DNA of 64,000 bases from Agarophyton chilense (taxonomy: Eukaryota; Rhodophyta; Florideophyceae; Gracilariales; Gracilariaceae), in the NCBI GenBank assembly GCA_030374765.1, contig JARGXX010000103.1:1-64000 (forward strand). Reading direction: 5' to 3'. The notes beneath the pieces were generated by a model, which saw nothing but the letters and a program-made list of their open reading frames with translations, did not search any database and was not told where the DNA came from. Shown here piece after piece: positions 57,589 to 64,000 of this stretch. Every line of letters begins with the position of its first letter. The stretch's first letter is position 1. The translations under genes and the position numbers were made by a program.

Positions 57589-59633
57589 GCGTCTACCGCA
57601 CACACGGCAAAGACCTTTTCTCAGATTGTAAAACCCCTCCCAAACACACCCAAATCCGAAGCTTTTCGAAAATTAGATCAGATCATCTAGCGGCCACCAT
57701 GTTCAACTGTACACTTTGGATTTCTCTAAGATCCTCCCTCACACGTCTTCCTACGTGTTTATCCGCCTTACAGGCCCGTGCAACGTGTAGTCCAGTGCCC
57801 AGAGATGAGTTTGGTATGGCAACTGTCACAAGTTCCTACACACCCGTGGTGTCTCAGACACCCGTTTTGTCTCGGACAACCTCCAGTTTTTGCACCTTCT
57901 ATCGCGTTTTTCTAGTCTCGATCAGACTTGCATTTGCAGTGTACTGAGGCCTGCTATTCGGTAGATTTAATCAAAATACATGTCTGGCTGCTTGACCTGC
58001 GCCACAGCATAATTTTTACAATTTTTTGTCTGGCCGGCCCTGTTTTCAACTCAGACACAGACATCAAAAAATTCATTGATTTTTCAGCATGCCAAAACAC
58101 CAATATATTCAGGGGTTTAGAATTCAATGCCTTTTCAGCTTACTAAAACACCATTATAGTGAAGATTGTTTTCCTTACTGCAAATATAAAACCCCTTAAT
58201 GGTGCATCTTCCCCTAAACCCACCTCTTTTCTCAAGGGACTGCAAGTCATTCAAACATTTTTCGGCATGCTAAAACACCAATCATCACACGGTTTTTGTG
58301 TCCAACTCGGTCCCTCTTCAGCACTCTTACACATCATTCACATCCAACACACTCTCCTCAGCCCTACTTGTGCGTGTCCACAGTTCGGTGAATCACGAGC
58401 TAGTCATCTGCCGTCTACCGCACACACGGTAAAGACCTTTTCTCAGATTGTAAAACCCCTCCCAAACACACCCAAATCCGAAGCTTTTCGAAAATTAGAT
58501 CAGATCATCTAGCGGCCACCATGTTCAACTGTACACTTTGGATTTCTCTAAGATCCTCCCTCACACGTCTTCCTACGTGTTTATCCGCCTTACAGGCCCG
58601 TGCAACGTGTAGTCCAGTGCCCAGAGATGAGTTTGGTATGGCAACTGTCACAAGTTCCTACACACCCGTGGTGTCTCAGACACCCGTTTTGTCTCGGACA
58701 ACCTCCAGTTTTTGCACCTTCTATCGCGTTTTTCTAGTCTCGATCAGACTTGCATTTGCAGTGTACTGAGGCCTGCTATTCGGTAGATTTAATCAAAATA
58801 CATGTCTGGCTGCTTGACCTGCGCCACAGCATAATTTTTACAATTTTTTGTCTGGCCGGCCCTGTTTTCAACTCAGACACAGACATCAAAAAATTCATTG
58901 ATTTTTCAGCATGCCAAAACACCAATATATTCAGGGACTGCAAGTCATTCAAACATTTTTCGGCATGCTAAAACACCAATCATCACACGGTTTTTGTGTC
59001 CAACTCGGTCCCTCTTCAGCACTCTTACACATCATTCACATCCAACACACTCTCCTCAGCCCTACTTGTGCGTGTCCACAGTTCGGTGAATCACGAGCTA
59101 GTCATCTGCCGTCTACCGCACACACGGCAAAGACCTTTTCTCAGATTGTAAAACCCCTCCCAAACACACCCAAATCCGAAGCTTTTCGAAAATTAGATCA
59201 GATCATCTAGCGGCCACCATGTTCAACTGTACACTTTGGATTTCTCTAAGATCCTCCCTCACACGTCTTCCTACGTGTTTATCCGCCTTACAGGCCCGTG
59301 CAACGTGTAGTCCAGTGCCCAGAGATGAGTTTGGTATGGCAACTGTCACAAGTTCCTACACACCCGTGGTGTCTCAGACACCCGTTTTGTCTCGGACAAC
59401 CTCCAGTTTTTGCACCTTCTATCGCGTTTTTCTAGTCTCGATCAGACTTGCATTTGCAGTGTACTGAGGCCTGCTATTGGGTAGATTTAATCAAAATACA
59501 TGTCTGGCTGCTTGACCTGCGCCACAGCATAATTTTTACAATTTTTTGTCTGGCCGGCCCTGTTTTCAACTCAGAAACAGACATCAAAAAATTCATTGAT
59601 CTTTCAGCATGCCAAAACACCAATATATTCAGG
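57589..59633 (+). repeat. Second, short satellite array (about 2.5 units)
   Basis: Reference points at 57699 (B, 822 bp), 58521 (B-short, 698 bp) and 59219 (truncated B). Here a B-short unit is followed by B, unlike in the main array. The last unit has extra substitutions (GGTAGATTT preceded by TATTG, AGAAACAGAC, GATCTTTCAG), so it is older or less homogenised. It stops at ATATATTCAG, the same place as the main array. Confidence 0.93.
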
Positions 59634-60690
59634 TAAAGTTTCCCCTAAACCCCCTGAACCCCTGAACCCCTGAACCTGTAAAACCCCTAAAACCCCTACA
59701 CAATGTTTTCCTCTCCGTAAATTCAAAATCCCATAAAAGTAAAGCTTCCCCTAAAACCCCTAAACTCCTAAACCCCTGAAACCTGTAAAAGCCCGTACAC
59801 AATGGTTTCCTGTACGAAAACGTAAACTCCCGTAGGGTAAAGCTTCCCCTAAAACCCCTAAACTCCTAAACCCCTGAAACCTGTAAAAGCCCGTACACAA
59901 TGGTTTCCTGTACGAAAACGTAAACTCCCGTAGGCCCTGACCAATAGCTACTTTGTGGCGATGGCACTGTTGGACAAACCTTAACGTCATAAGACCCTAC
60001 CTGGCATCGTTAAGCATACGTCATCCCTACCTCACTAAACGCACTGCACGCGTCTTCTTTAGCTGAGCGTGTGGTGCCAGCACTCGCCTGACCTACTACT
60101 CACCACACTCAACCTACATTGAACTTGACAATACCAACGAATATCGGCCCCCAGTGTTGCCGGGTATGAAAACCATCCTAGAACCAAGCGCAAACGCACC
60201 TTTTTCAGGCGCGTACACGACCCCAAAAACGCACATACAAAACGCCTGACAATGTGCCATCTGCCTCCACGAAATAGCCACAGAACCAAGCGCAAACGCA
60301 TAACACAACCCTTTCTTTTGATAAAATTTTCGCACATTATCCAGCTCACAACACAGCTCGACTGTGCAGCGGAGATGTGGCTGAAACCAAGCGCCTTTGA
60401 GTGCCACACTCGACGCACGCCTCTTGCGAAAATGGGCGCTGCGCCCCAACATCTGGCAAGTCGCGCGCTACGTTACCCGAACGAAGCGCCTGAGCGCAGT
60501 TAGCCACGATTTTTTGAGCGTGCCAATGTGTCATACGCGCTCTCCAGCACAACGTTTTCCATCCAGGGGGTCAAAATCGCACATACGTCGAATGCAGCGC
60601 GTGGCGCTTGGTGTATGTAATTACCGAGCGCTACTGACAACTGCGTTTTACCAAGCGCCAGCCCACACTTACAACCTGTAATATGTATAG
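59634..60690. repeat. End region copy 3, 5'-truncated, with telomere-like tract
   Basis: Starts inside the telomere-like tract (GTAAAGTTTCCCCTAAACCC) and runs to CCTGTAATATGTATAG. A 98-bp piece (59739-59836) is tandemly duplicated (59837-59934). About 90 bp between ACGCACGCCTC and TTGCGAAAATG are missing relative to copy 1. The ACCAAGCGC sites are mostly kept; one reads ACCGAGCGC. More diverged than copies 1 and 2. No gene. Confidence 0.8.
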
Positions 60691-61548
60691 GCCCTCGCCG
60701 ATAGCTACTTTGTGGCGATGCCACTGTTGGACAAACCTTAACGTCATAAGACCCTACCTGGCATCGTTAAGCATACGTCATCCCTACCTCACTAAACGCA
60801 CTGCACGCGTCTTCTTTAGCTGAGAGTGTGGCGCCAGCACTCGCCTGACCTACTACTCACCACACTCAACCTACATTGAACTTGACAATACCATCGAATA
60901 TCGACCCCCAGTGTTGCCGGATATGAAAACCATCCTAGAACCAAGCGCAAACGCACCTTTTTTAGCCGCGTCCACGACCCCAAAAACGCACATACAAAAC
61001 GCCTGACAATGTGCCAACTGCCTCCACGAAATCGCCACAGAACCAAGCGCAAACGCATACCCTAACCCTTTCTTTTGATAAAATTTTCGCACATTATCTA
61101 GCTCACAACACAGCTCGACTGTGCAGCGGAGATGTGGCTGAAACCAAGCGCCTTTGAGTGCCACACTCGACACACGCCTCCACGTTGTGTAGCAAAAATG
61201 TTACAATAAAGCATGTGCAAACGCAGGATTTGGCAGAAAGCCCAGCGCGCCTAAAATTTATGATTTTTTCAAAAGCAAATATTGCGAAAATCGGTGCTGC
61301 GCCCCAACATCTGGCAAGTCGCGCGCTACGTTACCCGAACGAAGCGCCTGAGCGCAATTAGCCACGATTTTTTGAGCGTGCCAATGTGTCATACGCGCTC
61401 TCCAGCACAACGTTTTCCATCCAGGGGGTCAAAATCGCACATACGTCGAATGCAGCACGTGGCGCTTGGTGTATGTAATTACCAAGCGCTACTGGCAACC
61501 CCGTTTTACCAAACGCCAGCCCACACTTACAACCCGTAATATATATAG
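60691..61548. repeat. End region copy 4, further 5'-truncated
   Basis: Begins at GCCCTCGCCGATAGC, corresponding to about 19358 in copy 1, and ends at CCCGTAATATATATAG. It is joined head-to-tail to copy 3 with the bases TAGG shared at the junction. It is the last repeat-family DNA on the right; what follows is unrelated. The last ACCAAGCGC site reads ACCAAACGC. Confidence 0.8.
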
Positions 61549-62700
61549 GTGTGTTTCTGGAATAACTGCCATGAATAGTACATCTTGAAAAATCTTCCTC
61601 TTCTGTGTGGTAGAGTTAGATGGAGTAAACCTAAGGCTGATTTGCCATCCGTTCTGTCCATAGGGGGAGAGAATGACGTACGTTAAGGGATCGTAGGACC
61701 TGTGGGTGACCGGTATGGTATCCAAAATATCACTTCCATCTGCGTTAAGAACACCTTGCTCATGCACCACGATGTCGCGGACACCCATTTCATTATATTC
61801 GCTACCGGGAATGAGCGGCGCCACTTCAAAAGACTGAAGACTGTTGTAGCGGCTAATGTGCTGTCCACGCAGGCGACGATTTGCGTGAATGATCATTTGA
61901 TACAAAGGGGGATGTTTGTCTTTGAGTAGCCACTCCCGAAATCCACGGAATGTCTGTACGTATGGATTGACCTCGTGAAGCAAAGTTGCGAGCTCAGTGA
62001 GAATGGAATGGCAGAAGCCAGGCATAAAGACCTTTCCGGTGGTAGCTTGGGTATTTTAGTCGGGGTCATTAATGTAGACCGAGAGAAAGGCCGGCTGGCG
62101 TCCGGGAGCAGGGAGAAGTGGACCCATGAAGTGATAGATCTGTCCCTGCATAGAAACAGTGTGGTTAAAGCTAGAGTTTCCGCATCCTGGTTTGAAACAG
62201 TTGGCCTTCACTGAAGCCATGAATAGCACTGTATTGTAGACCAGGATTTCATATCGAAAATGTGTAGCTCGAGGTTCGGTTTTAGTCAAGAGCTGGTGAA
62301 GTAGATGAGGATGAATTGGAAGCAGAGGAAAGTAGTGGGCGCCTTTGTCGCAGAAGGTTTCGAGAAGAAGATTTGCGCTCGAGTTACTAACAATACGCTC
62401 TTCTTAAATGTGCAACGAGTTGAAGGAGCGACACAGAACTTCCATGAGGCCAGGATCAAGATCTAAAGAGGGCTCTTCTTCGTGCTCACCGAACAATCGG
62501 CTGCCCACGTGCTGAGAGATTCTAACAGATTGTAGCCGATGTTGTCGATCAGGAGTTCGCTCTTGGCTTCTAGACTGGCGCATTGCAACTCTGTTGGCCT
62601 CATTTCTTTCTGACTGGGTTGGAGTGTCTTCTAAAACCAGAGTCTCGCACATTGCATCTCTGTTGGCCTCATTTCTTTCATAATGACTAGGAGCGTCTAT
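61549..62700 (-). mobile_element. Broken Helitron fragment (N-terminal part of Rep/helicase protein)
   Basis: On the minus strand, 62289-62056 reads VYNTVLFMASVKANC then MQGQIYHFMGPLLPAPGRQP and LSVYIND, and 62025-61549 reads PGFCHSILTELATLLHEVNP, NRRLRGQH, EVAPLIPG, VRDIVVHEQG, THRSYDPLTYVILSPYG and QNGWQISL. These match the Helitron-like N-terminal domain in order. Both pieces share a frame but are separated by an in-frame stop (TAA near 62045). Upstream, 62404-62652 encodes R/E/N-rich repeats (SERNEANRVAM) typical of Helitron N-termini, with a related copy at 62648-62697. The Rep catalytic HUH part and the helicase are absent: the element is cut at 61549 by the end-region repeat. Inactive. 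Confidence 0.8.
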
Positions 62701-63532
62701 TTTTTAGACATCCAGGAGGTAACGGAATGGATGGCATCGTTTCACATCTTCCCAAGAATTAACCCAATTACTATGCCAAAGTGTTCAACTTCGTAAATCT
62801 TGGAAGCGTCAAAAAATACAACTATACGAAATACGTAGTCCGCGGCGGCTGTTGGGCGAATTTAGGCCATCAAAGTGCCAAATTTCTTCATCTTTCTGCT
62901 AGTTGTGATCTGTTCAATAGGATGGCTGACAAGCAAGCCAAGGGCTCTCTGTTGGAGAAAAAACCGCTAGAGAAGCAAGGAGGCGAGGCTGCTGTGTCAT
63001 TCCGTCGGCCTAATCTTTTTGGCGATGCATATGAAGCTCTTTCCAAATTATCGCGTGCTTTGTTCGACATCTTCAAGTGGATATGGTACATGGCAAACTC
63101 TGCTACTCCATCAAATTTGTTTTCAACATAAGTCTCGATATTGTACTCACCGTCTTGACTTATGTAAATTCCAAAGAAGCTTATATTTATGGTGCCTTCG
63201 TAAACGACGCCAAGCTTGAACGTATCAATACAAGCTTCAAGGAATTGTTAAATATCATTGCCTTTTCCAGAAACCTTCAGGTCATCCACTTTTTTTGCCG
63301 CGATGGTTTTTAAGGGCCCATTTCACTTTTGATATAATAGCTTGAGGACCCATGTGGATTTTCGCTGTCCGATTTTCTTCATCATAGAAATAGACGAGTT
63401 GTATTACGTGATAATCGATTTGTCTAGTTCATGTTCAGGTGCCGGTAATAACAATACATAAAGGGCTTTCACGAGACTTTCTCGGGGGGTAGCGGGAGGG
63501 GGGGGGGGGCGAATAGAAACACCGTGCCGAAA
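62701..63532. other. Unassigned sequence
   Basis: Small open frames on both strands show no recognisable motif. Base composition is less C-rich on the plus strand than in the repeats to the left. A G-rich run (GGGGGGG and longer) lies near 63484-63510. Probably decayed transposon DNA. Confidence 0.4.
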
Positions 63533-63862
63533 TTATCCCGATCGGAGGAATGCAGCAGTAATATCTGCCTTATGGATGGTGCAGCCATAAATAAAGGCAA
63601 TAGAGTCGAAGATGTTTAGCCAGATTGCTGGGCAGGTGGCGCAATCTTTGCCTAGCTGGTCTTTCAGATCGTCTTCGTATCCGTTAGGGGCTATGCGAAC
63701 TATTGGCTGAACCGATCCGTCGTCATTGTGCTCCAACTTGTATAGGGTGTGGCTTCTACTTATTTTAAAGCGACATATCAGGTGTCTAACAGAGTCAGTT
63801 TTAAAGACATAAGAAACTCTTCTCTTACTTATCGTGTGCATTGAGAATAGGGAACTGATCAA
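63533..63862 (-). mobile_element. Fossil fragment of a Ty1/copia-like LTR retrotransposon (pol, start of reverse transcriptase)
   Basis: A short minus-strand stretch resembles the start of the copia-type reverse transcriptase: RIAPNGYEDD followed by KADITAAFL, the usual positions of the R-x-x-x-x-G and D-V-x-x-A-F-L blocks. Only this small piece is recognised; no LTRs, gag or integrase were seen in the window. It is a broken, probably old relic. Confidence 0.6.
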
Positions 63863-64000
63863 CCCGTTCAGCGTGATGCTTCATAGATAGCTCGGTTCCA
63901 AAATTATGTAAGATCGATTGCAGTATATTGACTGTGTTAATTTTCACTGAAAGGAGAGCCGCAATTTGGCCGGAGTTATCGGGTAGCGCATGGATTAAGT
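63863..64000. other. Window edge, nothing recognised
   Basis: 138 bp without an identifiable feature. Confidence 0.4.

Noticed and set aside
63484-63510. G-rich run as a telomere or quadruplex element
   Set aside because: A single simple homopolymer-like run without repeat periodicity; too little to interpret.

Overview
The window looks like a subtelomeric, repeat-built region of a eukaryotic chromosome, most likely fungal (about 0.65 sure). Reasons: a RecQ-type helicase of the telomere-linked helicase kind, fused to a zinc-finger and tyrosine-recombinase-like region known from fungal subtelomeres; pyrimidine-rich leaders before the large genes; long intron-free reading frames; interstitial CCCCTAAA-type telomere-like tracts; and Helitron and Ty1/copia-like relics at the right edge. 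The lineage cannot be fixed from sequence alone.

Layout. 1-5218: a 35-bp-arm hairpin repeat at the left edge, then a minus-strand module with a ParB-like-domain gene (2516-4783) and, directly downstream, a frame-broken 2-oxoglutarate/Fe(II) dioxygenase-like sequence (1050-2511). 5219-8457: four tandem 773-775 bp units, each beginning with the same hairpin, plus a fifth hairpin. 8901-18611: two large plus-strand genes, a DNA adenine methyltransferase fused to a SET domain (1065 aa) and a zinc finger / tyrosine-recombinase-like / RecQ helicase protein (1847 aa). 19030-20216: telomere-like tract and an 'end region' carrying six copies of the 9-mer ACCAAGCGC and stopping at a fixed end (...TATATATAG). 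20217-45489: a 25-kb satellite of 31 complete units plus a truncated one, in two subfamilies and two lengths each. 45490-57588: a second, about 99.8% identical copy of 8118-20216 (offset exactly 37,372 bp). 57589-59633: a short second satellite array. 59634-61548: two truncated copies of the end region. 61549-64000: older-looking DNA with a broken Helitron and a small copia-like fossil.

How it fits together (inference). The region behaves as a macro-repeat: hairpin, methyltransferase-SET gene, recombinase-helicase gene, telomere-like tract, end region, satellite. The two genes are always paired and co-oriented. A DNA methyltransferase, a SET domain, a possible 2OG dioxygenase, a ParB-like domain and a recombinase-helicase in one repeat-bounded block suggest a subtelomeric element or chromosome-end system that modifies chromatin and maintains or spreads itself. 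No reverse transcriptase, integrase or capsid gene is seen inside the macro-repeat.

Limits: motifs and copy comparisons were read by eye; satellite copy number and near-identity of the two 12-kb copies depend on a correct assembly.
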